This document shows, in pieces, positions 8,317-15,797 of a stretch of 64,000 bases of DNA (position 1 is its first letter; each line of letters starts with the position of its first letter). The stretch is taken from the NCBI GenBank assembly GCA_036558545.1, contig DATBFJ010000029.1, positions 1-64,000 on the forward strand. The letters are read 5' to 3'. A model generated the notes under the pieces. The model searched no databases. It saw only the letters and a list, made by a program, of their open reading frames with translations, and was not told the DNA's origin. A program made the translations under genes and the position numbers. The DNA comes from JALYGJ01 sp036558545 (lineage in GTDB: Bacteria > Chloroflexota > Limnocylindria > Limnocylindrales > CSP1-4).

Positions 8317-9668
8317 CCACCGCTCGCGAATCAAACGCCGCACTGCCTGCCCGCGAGCGACGGCTTGCGTTGCGCCGGTGGTTGCAGCCAGGCATCGGCA
8401 TCAAGCGCTGGCTGCTCGTTGCGTTTGTCGGCGAGATCCTGATCGCCCTGGCCGCCGCGCTGGTCCTGAGGCCCATCCTGGCCCAGTCGAGACCTGACAA
8501 CAACCAGCTCGACATCCTGAGCGTGATCACCCTTCAATTCCTGGACCCCGACCTTCGCGCGCTGGTCTTCTTTGCAATCGGTGCCGTCTTGTTCGTGTAT
8601 GGCGGCTGGCGCGTCCTGCGTGCGCTCGTCGAGCCGTACCGCATGACGGACGAACCACTGGCGGATCTCCTGTACCAGCGTCGATCGAGGGCGCGCGGCC
8701 CACACATCGTGGCGATTGGCGGCGGCACAGGTCTGTCCGTGCTGCTGCGCGGTCTCAAGGAAGTGACGAGCAATATCACGGCGGTCGTGACTGTCGCTGA
8801 CGACGGTGGCTCGTCGGGCAAGTTGCGAACGGAGATGGGCGTGCCGCCCATGGGCGACATCCGCATGTGCATCGCCGCACTCGCCGACGCAGAGCCGGCT
8901 ATGAGCAGCTTGCTCCAGTACCGATTTCCCGCGGATAACGACGCGGATCCGCACTTCGCCGGCCACGCATTTGGAAACCTCTTGATTGCGGCACTGACGG
9001 ATGTGAACGGCGACTTCGAGGAGGCCGTGCGCCAGTCGAACCGGGTCCTGGCCGTCCGTGGCAGCGTCGTACCGGTTGCAGGTGAGCCGATCACGCTGCA
9101 CGCTGAGCTGGACGATGGCTCGGAGCTGGAGGGCGAGTCCCAGATCCAGTACGCCCGGGGCATCAATCACGTGTGGATCACGCCTGACGATATTCGGCCA
9201 ACGGAGGAGGCGTTGACCGCCATCGCCGCGGCCGACGTCGTCGTCATCGGTCCGGGAAGCCTGTACACGAGCCTGATGCCGCCGCTGCTCGTGCCGGGCA
9301 TGCGCGAGGCACTCGCGCGAACAAGCGCAGCGCGCGTGTTCGTGTGCAATGTCGCCACGCAGCTCGGCGAGACCGAGGGCTACGGCGTCCTGCGCCACCT
9401 CGAGGCACTCGCCCGGCACGGCCTGGGTGATCTCGTTGACGTGGTGCTGGTGAACGACAACACGCACGCCAGGCAACTGCCCGACGACCCTGCATCGCCG
9501 GTTGAGTTGGACGTGGGCGTGGCGCGCCGTGGCCTGCCCATGATCATGTCGCGTGACGTCGTCGACGACGACAACGCCCACAAGCACGACGCGCGCAAGC
9601 TGACCGCCGCCATCGTCGACCTTTACGACGAGCGCACCGCGCTGCGCGATCCGGCCACGGCGGCCTAG
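8313..9668 (+). CDS. YvcK/CofD-like gluconeogenesis factor with N-terminal membrane anchor
   Basis: The C-terminal three quarters (from about residue 130) match the YvcK/CofD-like fold: AIGGGTGLSVLLRGLK, TVADDGGSSGKLR, GDIRMCIAALAD, and GPGSLYTSLMPPLLVPG. YvcK homologues bind UDP-sugars and influence cell-wall precursor metabolism. Two hydrophobic segments (about 32-52 and 74-98) before that core predict membrane anchoring, which the Bacillus protein lacks. GTG 8313 overlaps the rapZ stop by 4 bases. The protein is 451 residues, longer than the usual soluble form of about 320. CofD (F420 synthesis) is a related alternative, but the gene context favours YvcK. Confidence 0.9.
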   Translation: MTTARESNAALPARERRLALRRWLQPGIGIKRWLLVAFVGEILIALAAALVLRPILAQSRPDNNQLDILSVITLQFLDPDLRALVFFAIGAVLFVYGGWRVLRALVEPYRMTDEPLADLLYQRRSRARGPHIVAIGGGTGLSVLLRGLKEVTSNITAVVTVADDGGSSGKLRTEMGVPPMGDIRMCIAALADAEPAMSSLLQYRFPADNDADPHFAGHAFGNLLIAALTDVNGDFEEAVRQSNRVLAVRGSVVPVAGEPITLHAELDDGSELEGESQIQYARGINHVWITPDDIRPTEEALTAIAAADVVVIGPGSLYTSLMPPLLVPGMREALARTSAARVFVCNVATQLGETEGYGVLRHLEALARHGLGDLVDVVLVNDNTHARQLPDDPASPVELDVGVARRGLPMIMSRDVVDDDNAHKHDARKLTAAIVDLYDERTALRDPATAA

Positions 9669-9672
9669 AGGT

Positions 9673-10464
9673 TTGAGCGCGGCTGAAGCAAGCGATCTCG
9701 TCGCGGCGTTGCGCGCCGAGCTCGCGGCGATCGAGCCGGCGCGCCGTTGCGACCGGCTGGCGGAACGGACCGGATTGGGCCCCGCGGCTCAAGGCAGGGC
9801 CAAGTCCCCGTTGCTCGGGCGGCTCGCCGTGAGGCTCGATGATTCGGCAGCGGCCGAGCACTTTGATTGGGACAAGGCCGCCGATCACTGCCGCGTTGCG
9901 TTTCTGCGCGGTGCCTTTCTGGCACGTGGCTCACTGAGCGTTACTGGTTCCGGCACGCATCTCGAGCTCGTGGTCGACGCGGCGGAGCTTGGCGCCATGA
10001 CCAACAGAATGGCTGCGCTTGGGTTGCCGGCCGGAGCGCGAATCAGGCGGGGCAGGGGAGTCCTGACGTGGAAGGGGGCGGACGCAGTAACCGAGTTTTT
10101 GCGCCGAATCGGCGCCTCCGCCGCCACGCTGGAACTCGAATCGCGCCTCGTCCATCGCGCGTTGACCGGCCACCTCAACAGGGTGGTCAACGCCGAGAAC
10201 GCCAACCTGCGGCGCGCGGTCGTTGCCGCGCGCCGCCAGCTGGCCGAGATCGACGCCCTCGAACAGCGTGGCAAGCTGCGCCGCTTGCCAAAGGACGCGC
10301 GCCGTGTCGCCGTCGAGCGGCGCCGCGCTCCCGAAGCGACCTTTTCCGAGCTAGCCGCGAAACTGGACATGTCGCGCAGCCAGGTGCAGCGCGCTTTCGA
10401 GATGATCGGGAGCGCGGCCCTCCACGTCACCGACGAAACAGAGTCCGCACCGAGGTACACATGA
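9673..10464 (+). CDS. whiA: DNA-binding protein WhiA
   Basis: WhiA joins a degenerate LAGLIDADG homing-endonuclease fold to a C-terminal helix-turn-helix. In actinobacteria it controls sporulation and division genes; in Bacillus it affects division and metabolism. The 263-residue protein shows AFLRGAFLARGSL, the linker NAENANLRRAV, and a C-terminal HTH (FSELAAKLDMSRSQVQRAF). The HTH differs from the commonest consensus but keeps its pattern. The start is TTG 9673 with AGAGG just upstream; no ATG is available nearby. It overlaps tpiA by 4 bases. Confidence 0.9.
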   Translation: MSAAEASDLVAALRAELAAIEPARRCDRLAERTGLGPAAQGRAKSPLLGRLAVRLDDSAAAEHFDWDKAADHCRVAFLRGAFLARGSLSVTGSGTHLELVVDAAELGAMTNRMAALGLPAGARIRRGRGVLTWKGADAVTEFLRRIGASAATLELESRLVHRALTGHLNRVVNAENANLRRAVVAARRQLAEIDALEQRGKLRRLPKDARRVAVERRRAPEATFSELAAKLDMSRSQVQRAFEMIGSAALHVTDETESAPRYT

Positions 10465-11255
10465 CCGCAGGCCGGCCGGTGATCATCGCCGGGAATTGGA
10501 AGATGAACACGACACCGCTCGACGCGGCGATGCTGGCCAACGAGATCGCCGCGGTCACAGACGTGCCCAACGTCAAGCGCGTGATATGCCCGCCCTTCGT
10601 GTGCCTCGATGCGGTGAGTCGAGCGCTCAGTGACACCACCGTCGACATCGGTGTCCAGAACGTCCACGCCGAGCCCTTCGGCGCATACACCGGCGAGGTC
10701 TCGGCACCAATGGTCAACAAGCTCGCGACGTGGGCGATCGTCGGCCATTCGGAGCGCCGTCGCGACCAGGGCGAAAGCGACGAGCTGATCGGGCGCAAGC
10801 TGCTGCGCTGCACCGAGTTCGGGCTGCGGCCGATCCTGTGCGTTGGAGAACAGCTCGAGGAGCGCAAGGACGGCACGGCCGAGAAGTTCGTACGCGACCA
10901 GCTGAAGCGCACGCTGGCCGAGCTGACGCGGGCGTCCGCGAGCCTTCCCGAGGACCTGGTCATCGCCTATGAGCCGATCTGGGCGATCGGGACAGGGATG
11001 ACGGCACGGGGCAGCGATGCGGCGACCATGGCCCAGCTCATCCGCGACACGCTGTCCGCCCACGGCCTGGGCAGCGGCGCGAACGCTGTCCCCGTTCTTT
11101 ATGGGGGCAGCGTCACCAGCGCGTCGATCGACGAGTTCCTGAATGAGCCGGACATCGACGGCTCGCTCGTGGGCGGCGCGAGCCTGAAGGTCGACGAGAT
11201 GGCGGGCATCGTCGCCCGCGCCGGCCTCACCGCCCAGGCTCGGGCGAATGCCTAG
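10461..11255 (+). CDS. tpiA: Triosephosphate isomerase
   Basis: TpiA interconverts dihydroxyacetone phosphate and glyceraldehyde 3-phosphate in glycolysis. The 264-residue protein has all core motifs: GNWKMN (catalytic Lys), GHSERR (catalytic His), AYEPIWAIGTG (catalytic Glu) and LYGGSV (phosphate loop). ATG 10461 overlaps the whiA stop (ATGA). The stop overlaps the gpmI start by 8 bases. In many relatives gap and pgk lie between whiA and tpiA; here they are absent from the cluster. Confidence 0.98.
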   Translation: MTAGRPVIIAGNWKMNTTPLDAAMLANEIAAVTDVPNVKRVICPPFVCLDAVSRALSDTTVDIGVQNVHAEPFGAYTGEVSAPMVNKLATWAIVGHSERRRDQGESDELIGRKLLRCTEFGLRPILCVGEQLEERKDGTAEKFVRDQLKRTLAELTRASASLPEDLVIAYEPIWAIGTGMTARGSDAATMAQLIRDTLSAHGLGSGANAVPVLYGGSVTSASIDEFLNEPDIDGSLVGGASLKVDEMAGIVARAGLTAQARANA

Positions 11256-12783
11256 ACCTCGTCCGCTCGTCCTCGTCGTCCTTGACGGCTTCGGCATCGG
11301 CCATCGACCTGAAGCGGACGCGATTGCCGCCGCGGACATGCCGGTCTGGCGCGGTCTGCTCGACAAATGGCCGCACGCTCAACTTGGTGCATCAGAGGAG
11401 GCCGTCGGCCTGCCGCCCGGCCAGATGGGCAACAGCGAGGTGGGGCACCTGAACCTGGGCGCCGGACGGCCGGTGATCCAGGACCTGCCCAGGATCGACG
11501 CCGAGATTCAAGACGGCTCGTTCTCCAACAACCCCACGCTGGTCGATGCAGTCAAGCGCGCCGCAATGGGTCACCGTCTGCACCTGATCGGCCTGCTGGG
11601 GCCTGGCGGCGTTCACTCCGTCGATCGTCATGCGGTGGCCATCGCCCGTCTCGCGCGTGAGCACGGCGCCAGGGACGTTGTCGTTCACGGCATGCTCGAC
11701 GGCCGCGACACGCCACCGCGCTCGGCCGACGAGTTCGTCCCGGACTTCGAGGAGCGCCTTCGCGACGCTCATCCGGACGCGCGCATCGCCACGATAGGCG
11801 GCCGCTACTGGGGCATGGACCGCGACCAGCGCTGGGAGCGCGTGCAGCGCGCATATGGAGCGATCGTCGACGGAGTCAGCGATCGCAAATCCTCGAGCGC
11901 GACGGGCGCAGTGCTCGATGGCTACGCCCGGGACGAACGCGATGAGATGATCCAGCCAACGGTCATCGTCGGCATCGACGGAACGATGCACGACGGTGAC
12001 GTCGTCGTCCATTTCAATTTCAGGGCCGATCGTGCACGCCAGCTGATTCATGCCTTTGTCGACGGCGACGAGTTCGACCGCAACTGCTTCGATCGGGGAG
12101 TGCGCCCGCACGACCTCCTCGTCGTCACGATGACGGAGTACGAAGCCGGACTGCCCGTCGAAGTTGCCTATCCGCCGATGACTGTCACAAGCCTCGCCGA
12201 GATCTTCTCGAAACTTGGCTGGCGCCAATTTCACGTCGCCGAGACGGAGAAGTACGCGCACGTCACGTACTTCTTCAACGGCGGCATCGAGCAACCCTTC
12301 CCCGGCGAGACCCGAGAGCTCGTGCCCAGCCCAAAGGTGGCGACCTACGACCTGGCGCCCGAGATGAGCGCGGGCGGCGTCACCGACGCGCTGACTGCCG
12401 CCATCCGATCGGGCGACTACGACTTTATCGTCGCCAATTACGCCAACGCGGACATGGTTGGTCATACAGGTGTCTGGGACGCCACGGTCGAGGCGCTCGC
12501 CTACATCGACGGTTGCCTCGGACGGGTTATCGCTGCGATGCCAGACGATGGACTCTTGTGCATCACGGCCGACCACGGCAACGCCGACGAGAAGAAGGAT
12601 GCGGACGGCAGCCCCACGACGGCGCACTCGCTCAATCCCGTGCCGGTTGTCCTGATCGGCAGGTCGGTAGCCGGGCGGACCTTGCACGACGGGGTCCTGG
12701 CTGACGTCGCGCCTACGCTCCTGGCGCTCGTCGGCGTGCCACAGGCCGACGGCATGACCGGCCGTTCGCTGGTGAATGGCTGA
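11248..12783 (+). CDS. gpmI: 2,3-bisphosphoglycerate-independent phosphoglycerate mutase
   Basis: GpmI interconverts 3- and 2-phosphoglycerate using two metal ions and a phosphoserine intermediate. The 511-residue protein starts VLVVLDGFGIG-like (metal Asp) and contains QMGNSEVGHLNLGAGR with the catalytic Ser. It also has VVVHGMLDGRDTPPRSA, FNFRADRARQ, and the C-terminal metal cluster NADMVGHTG and ITADHGNADE. Length is typical. ATG 11248 lies within the tpiA end. A promoter for secG sits just after its stop. Confidence 0.98.
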   Translation: MPRPRPLVLVVLDGFGIGHRPEADAIAAADMPVWRGLLDKWPHAQLGASEEAVGLPPGQMGNSEVGHLNLGAGRPVIQDLPRIDAEIQDGSFSNNPTLVDAVKRAAMGHRLHLIGLLGPGGVHSVDRHAVAIARLAREHGARDVVVHGMLDGRDTPPRSADEFVPDFEERLRDAHPDARIATIGGRYWGMDRDQRWERVQRAYGAIVDGVSDRKSSSATGAVLDGYARDERDEMIQPTVIVGIDGTMHDGDVVVHFNFRADRARQLIHAFVDGDEFDRNCFDRGVRPHDLLVVTMTEYEAGLPVEVAYPPMTVTSLAEIFSKLGWRQFHVAETEKYAHVTYFFNGGIEQPFPGETRELVPSPKVATYDLAPEMSAGGVTDALTAAIRSGDYDFIVANYANADMVGHTGVWDATVEALAYIDGCLGRVIAAMPDDGLLCITADHGNADEKKDADGSPTTAHSLNPVPVVLIGRSVAGRTLHDGVLADVAPTLLALVGVPQADGMTGRSLVNG

Positions 12784-12794
12784 GCCGATTCCCC

Positions 12795-12803
12795 TGCTAT
12801 CCT
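12795..12803 (+). promoter_or_regulatory. Extended -10 promoter of secG, predicted leaderless
   Basis: TGCTATCCT (TG 12795-12796, TATCCT 12798-12803) ends 7 bases before the secG GTG at 12811. No Shine-Dalgarno sequence intervenes, so the mRNA probably begins at the start codon. Confidence 0.55.
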
Positions 12804-12810
12804 CCGCGCC

Positions 12811-13047
12811 GTGACCAACTTTGTCCTGATCGCGCAGATCCTCATCAGCGCCGCGCTGATGGCCTCCATTCTTCTGCAGTCACGCGGCGCAGGGCTCGGC
12901 GCAACCTTCGGTGGCGACTCGAGTGTCTATCGCAGCCGGCGCGGCATCGAGAAGCGTCTGTTCCAGTTCACGGTCATCCTCGCGATCGTGTTCTGCATTA
13001 CCTGCTTCGCCAGCTTCCTGCTCGTGGGAACGACCACCACCCAGTAA
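12811..13047 (+). CDS. secG: Preprotein translocase subunit SecG
   Basis: SecG is the small accessory subunit of the SecYEG channel. The 78-residue protein has two hydrophobic helices (about 3-22 and 51-73) separated by the family-typical SRGAGLGATFGGDSSVYRSRRGIEKRLF loop, here visible as QSRGAGLGATFGG and YRSRRGIEKRL. The start is GTG. Placing secG after tpiA and gpmI resembles the gap-pgk-tpi-secG order of many bacteria. Confidence 0.94.
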   Translation: MTNFVLIAQILISAALMASILLQSRGAGLGATFGGDSSVYRSRRGIEKRLFQFTVILAIVFCITCFASFLLVGTTTTQ

Positions 13048-13090
13048 CCCGTCGGCGCCCAGTCGGGTGTCGGGTCCGATGGGTCGGCCG

Positions 13091-13099
13091 TGCTAAACT
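13091..13099 (+). promoter_or_regulatory. Extended -10 promoter of the tRNA-Leu pair
   Basis: TGCTAAACT (TG 13091-13092, TAAACT 13094-13099) lies 41 bases before the first tRNA-Leu. It matches the window's recurring -10 form. Confidence 0.55.
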
Positions 13100-13140
13100 C
13101 GGCCCTCGCCTGAGCGCCTAAAAAGCGTCGAAGGCTGTGT

Positions 13141-13227
13141 GCCGAGGTGGCGGAATAGGCAGACGCGCATGGTTCAGGACCATGTGACCGCAAGGTCGTG
13201 TGGGTTCAAGTCCCTCCCTCGGTACCA
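13141..13227 (+). tRNA. tRNA-Leu (anticodon CAG)
   Basis: An 87-base class II tRNA with a 7-bp acceptor stem (GCCGAGG/CCTCGGT), anticodon loop TTCAGGA (anticodon CAG), a long variable arm, a T-loop GGTTCAAGTCC and an encoded CCA. It reads CUG. Confidence 0.96.
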
Positions 13228-13229
13228 GT

Positions 13230-13314
13230 GCCCAGGTGGCGGAATTGGTATACGCGTACGTTTGAGGGGCGTATGACGCAAGTCATCCGGGTTCAAGTCC
13301 CGGCCTGGGCACCA
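13230..13314 (+). tRNA. tRNA-Leu (anticodon GAG)
   Basis: An 85-base class II tRNA two bases after the first. The acceptor stem is GCCCAGG/CCTGGGC, the anticodon loop is TTGAGGG (anticodon GAG), and it has a long variable arm and an encoded CCA. It reads CUC/CUU and is surely co-transcribed with its neighbour. Confidence 0.96.
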
Positions 13315-13327
13315 ACTCCGCATTGAG

Positions 13328-13356
13328 ACGGCCGCACAATTGCGGCCGTATTCTCT
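13328..13356 (+). terminator. Intrinsic terminator after the tRNA-Leu pair
   Basis: A perfect 9-bp hairpin (ACGGCCGCA, loop CAAT, TGCGGCCGT; 13328-13349) is followed by ATTCTCTT. It sits 13 bases after the tRNA. Confidence 0.75.
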
Positions 13357-13452
13357 TAAGGAGAACGAGCTGTCTCCGCAGTTGGCCTTCGGCCACTGCT
13401 GCGCGCTCGAAGCGACCGCACGCTTGCGCGAGCGATCGTGTCTCGCTTGCGG
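13357..13452. other. Spacer between tRNA-Leu terminator and tRNA-Val
   Basis: This stretch has no gene. It holds a compact hairpin (CAGTTGGCC-TTC-GGCCACTG) and a CGCTTGCG direct repeat flanking a GCGAGCGATCG segment. Neither was matched to a known RNA family. Confidence 0.4.
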
Positions 13453-13529
13453 GGGCGGTTAGCTCAGTTGGTCAGAGCGCCTCGTTTACACCGAGGATGT
13501 CGGGGGTTCGAGTCCCTCACCGCCCACCA
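13453..13529 (+). tRNA. tRNA-Val (anticodon UAC)
   Basis: A 77-base tRNA: acceptor stem GGGCGGT/ACCGCCC, D-loop TAGCTCAGTTGGTCAGAGC, anticodon stem CCTCG/CGAGG with loop TTTACAC (anticodon TAC), T-loop GGTTCGAGTCC, and encoded CCA. It reads GUA. Confidence 0.97.
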
Positions 13530-13570
13530 CCGATTTGACGGTCACGAAGTCGGCGAAGCACAGTCCGGAG

Positions 13571-14278
13571 ATGGGCATCGTGCCGTTGTTCCCCAACCGC
13601 CCGCCCCGCCGCCACTCGCTCGATGTCGCGTCACGGGTGGACAAAGCTCGGAAGATCGAACGTCTGCTCGGGATTGGAGACAGGTCCGCGCTGGACGTCC
13701 TGGAGATAGGGACGGGTTCCGGTGCGATCGCTCAATACCTCGGACAGCGCCACACGGTCGATGCCGTGGATGTCGTCGACAGCCGCCTGGTCTTCGACGG
13801 CTTCAGGTTCCAGGTCGTCAAGGACGCATCGCTGCCCTACCCGGATGAGTCGTTTGACGTTGTCATCAGCAACCAGGTCATCGAGCACGTCGGCCCGCGG
13901 CCGCAGCAAGCCGTTCACCTGTCCGAGATGCGCAGGGTGCTCAAGCCGTCGGGCCTGGCATACCTCGGCGCGCCGAACCGGTGGCGCCTTATCGAGCCGC
14001 ATTACAAGCTTCCGTTCCTGAGCGTCCTGCCCGAGCGGTTGCGCACGCCGTATCTGCGCGCCGTTCGAGGCTATGAGTACGACGCGTATCCCTTCGAGGC
14101 ATGGACGCTCGAGCGAATGCTGCGCGCGGCCGGATTCCGATTTGAGCGACTGGGAGGGGAAGCGGTTCGCGCCACCCTCGCGATCGAACGCGGCCGCGCG
14201 TTGCCGTTGCCGGCCGGAACGATGACGAGGCTGCAGCCGGTCATGCCGACACTCATCTACAGGCTCCACCGAGCCTAA
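13571..14278 (+). CDS. Class I SAM-dependent methyltransferase, substrate unknown
   Basis: The Rossmann-type methyltransferase signature is clear: LDVLEIGTGSGAIAQYL (SAM-binding motif I), AVDVVDSR (motif II), YPDESFDVVISNQVIEHVG (motif IV) and LKPSGLAYLGAPN. The protein is about 235 residues. It resembles the Methyltransf_11 group (UbiE/COQ5-like and many natural-product enzymes), so a substrate cannot be named. The start is uncertain: ATG 13571 is used, TTG 13535 lies only 6 bases after the tRNA-Val 3' end, and GTG 13580 has GGAG 9 bases upstream. It may be co-transcribed with the tRNA. Confidence 0.82.
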   Translation: MGIVPLFPNRPPRRHSLDVASRVDKARKIERLLGIGDRSALDVLEIGTGSGAIAQYLGQRHTVDAVDVVDSRLVFDGFRFQVVKDASLPYPDESFDVVISNQVIEHVGPRPQQAVHLSEMRRVLKPSGLAYLGAPNRWRLIEPHYKLPFLSVLPERLRTPYLRAVRGYEYDAYPFEAWTLERMLRAAGFRFERLGGEAVRATLAIERGRALPLPAGTMTRLQPVMPTLIYRLHRA

Positions 14279-14347
14279 GTTCGGGGCATTGCGAGAGATG
14301 ACTTGGCCGGATGACTTTCGGACCAATTTCAGACGGCAATGACCGCG

Positions 14348-14353
14348 TAGACT
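14348..14353 (+). promoter_or_regulatory. Probable -10 element upstream of the hypothetical gene at 14405
   Basis: TAGACT matches the window's recurring -10. It leaves a leader of about 45 bases carrying CAGGAAGCAG as a ribosome-binding site just before the ATG. Confidence 0.45.
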
Positions 14354-14404
14354 CTCCCGTGCGACGTCGTCATCGTCTCTGACCCGTCGTTAGCCAGGAA
14401 GCAG

Positions 14405-14971
14405 ATGCCGGACATCGACTTCAGGGGTTATTCGGGGGATTGCCTGATCCACGGCCGCATCGAAGTGCCGGAAGACATCCGCCTAACCGATTACCTGAAC
14501 ACGACCGAGACCTACATAGTGCACGGCGCGTCACTTTTCGCGCTGGACGACGGCCGGGAGGTCCCGGCAGGCGACCAGGAGCTCGCCTCGGAGGACCTGT
14601 GGGCCGTCGAGCCGACCGACACGGCGGTTCGTGCCGATCTGCACGTTCCCACTCGGGCCGTGGCCATCGAGATTGACCTGCCTCCGTACCAGATCACAGG
14701 CTTCCTGCACGGCGTCAACACCGGCGATCCGGTCGCCGGCGTAAGCCGGCGGCGGCGCATGATTCCCATCACCGAGGCGACGATCAGGTTCACCTTCAAT
14801 GGCTCGGAAATGAGTCGTGACACAGGCGTGCTGATTGTCAACCGGGACCGCGCGGCAAGCCTCAAGCGCACCGCCCTGGAGAAGTCGAAGATCGACGACA
14901 TTCCACTGCCGCCGGTTGATCCGCGAGCGCAGGACCTGACGGGCAAGATCATCTACGACCGCGAGGAATAG
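14405..14971 (+). CDS. Hypothetical protein with two similar halves
   Basis: The family is not recognised with confidence. The 188-residue, soluble, acidic protein has no signal peptide or membrane segment. The N-terminal half contains GDCLIHGRIEV, RLTDYLN and YIVHGASLFALDDG. The second half repeats the same pattern loosely (ITGFLHG, MIPITEATIRF), suggesting a duplicated small beta-rich domain. The RLTDYLN segment resembles a motif in small uncharacterised proteins of several soil phyla, from memory. ATG 14405 is preceded by AGGAAG. It lies between the methyltransferase and lemA genes with its own promoter-like hexamer. Confidence 0.75.
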   Translation: MPDIDFRGYSGDCLIHGRIEVPEDIRLTDYLNTTETYIVHGASLFALDDGREVPAGDQELASEDLWAVEPTDTAVRADLHVPTRAVAIEIDLPPYQITGFLHGVNTGDPVAGVSRRRRMIPITEATIRFTFNGSEMSRDTGVLIVNRDRAASLKRTALEKSKIDDIPLPPVDPRAQDLTGKIIYDREE

Positions 14972-15012
14972 CGACCTACACCCGGTTCCCCGGTCGGTAG
15001 GGGCCTCGCTGG

Positions 15013-15018
15013 TAGACT
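15013..15018 (+). promoter_or_regulatory. Probable -10 element of lemA-htpX
   Basis: TAGACT at 15013-15018 gives a leader of about 42 bases ending in ACGGAG before the lemA ATG at 15067. Confidence 0.45.
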
Positions 15019-15066
15019 TTTTCCGTTCGGTCGGCGTCACCACCGGCCCCTCAATACGGAGACTTG

Positions 15067-15750
15067 ATGAGCCCACTCGTCTGGATTGTCCTGATCATCA
15101 TCATCGTCGTGATCGTCGGCGGCGTCCTGATCTACAACGGCCTGGTTCAGCGCCGCCTGCGAATCCGGGAGGCGTATGCGCAGATCGAGGTCCAGCTGAA
15201 GCGCCGCTGGGACCTGATCCCGAACCTCGTCAACGCCGTAAAGGGCTACATGGGATTCGAGCAGTCAGTGCTCGAGAACGTGACCCAGGCGCGTGCCAAC
15301 GCGGTTGCCGCGGGCAGCGCTGGTCCCGCCCAGCAGGCTACGGCAGAGAACGCCCTGACCGGCACGCTCCGATCGCTCTTCGCGGTCGTCGAGAACTATC
15401 CCGACCTCAAGTCGAACCAGAACGTGCTCGATTTGCAGGAGCAGCTGACCACTACTGAGAACCAGATCGGCTTCGCGCGCCAGCATTACAACGCGACCGT
15501 GCTTGACTACAACACTGGCATCGCGACCTTCCCGAGCGTGCTCATCGCGGGACCCTTCGGCTTCCGCCCGGAGCAGTTCTTCGACGCGGAGCCGGAGGCG
15601 CAGCAGGTGCCACAGGTCAACCTGAGCAACCTGAGCAATCCAACCGCTCCGCCCCCCGCGGCGCCCACGGTTCCGCCGACGATGCCGCCGACTAACCCGC
15701 CGAGCACACCTCCCACAACGCCCCCGACGACTCCACCGTCAGCCGGCTGA
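15067..15750 (+). CDS. lemA: LemA family membrane protein
   Basis: LemA proteins have one N-terminal membrane helix and a cytoplasmic-type helical domain; their function is unclear but they commonly sit beside htpX. The helix (about 2-25) is followed by YNGLVQRRLRIREAYAQIEVQLKRR (visible as RIREAYAQIEVQLKRR), DLIPNLVNAVKGYMGFE, and the conserved FARQHYNATVLDYNTGIATFPS. The last 40 residues are a Pro/Thr-rich tail (repeats such as PPTTPPTTPP), which most LemA proteins lack. ATG 15067 has GGAG 7 bases upstream; an in-frame TTG at 15064 precedes it. Confidence 0.93.
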   Translation: MSPLVWIVLIIIIVVIVGGVLIYNGLVQRRLRIREAYAQIEVQLKRRWDLIPNLVNAVKGYMGFEQSVLENVTQARANAVAAGSAGPAQQATAENALTGTLRSLFAVVENYPDLKSNQNVLDLQEQLTTTENQIGFARQHYNATVLDYNTGIATFPSVLIAGPFGFRPEQFFDAEPEAQQVPQVNLSNLSNPTAPPPAAPTVPPTMPPTNPPSTPPTTPPTTPPSAG

Positions 15751-15768
15751 GCAAAGAGGCGCAGTAGG

Positions 15769-15790
15769 GGCCGGCTCCTGAGAGCCGGCC
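15769..15790 (+). promoter_or_regulatory. Strong hairpin between lemA and htpX
   Basis: GGCCGGCTC, loop CTGA, GAGCCGGCC is a perfect 9-bp stem ending 7 bases before the htpX ATG. There is no U-run, so it is not a standard terminator. It could lower htpX expression, stabilise the lemA mRNA, or be a small REP-like palindrome. Confidence 0.55.
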
Positions 15791-15797
15791 TACGAAC

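Noticed and set aside
9867..10460. Long N-terminal extension of tpiA
   Set aside because: It is whiA read in another frame; TpiA similarity begins at ATG 10461.
9885..11366. 493-codon - strand frame opposite whiA/tpiA
   Set aside because: An antisense shadow of conserved genes with biased composition and no recognisable domain.
13327..13350. Palindrome near the tRNA-Leu pair considered as an attachment site
   Set aside because: Its position and following T-rich bases fit an intrinsic terminator, and no integrase or mobile genes are near.
13357..13452. Structured spacer considered as SRP RNA or another known ncRNA
   Set aside because: The SRP GGAA tetraloop pattern and other known consensus elements are missing, and no transcript signal is visible.
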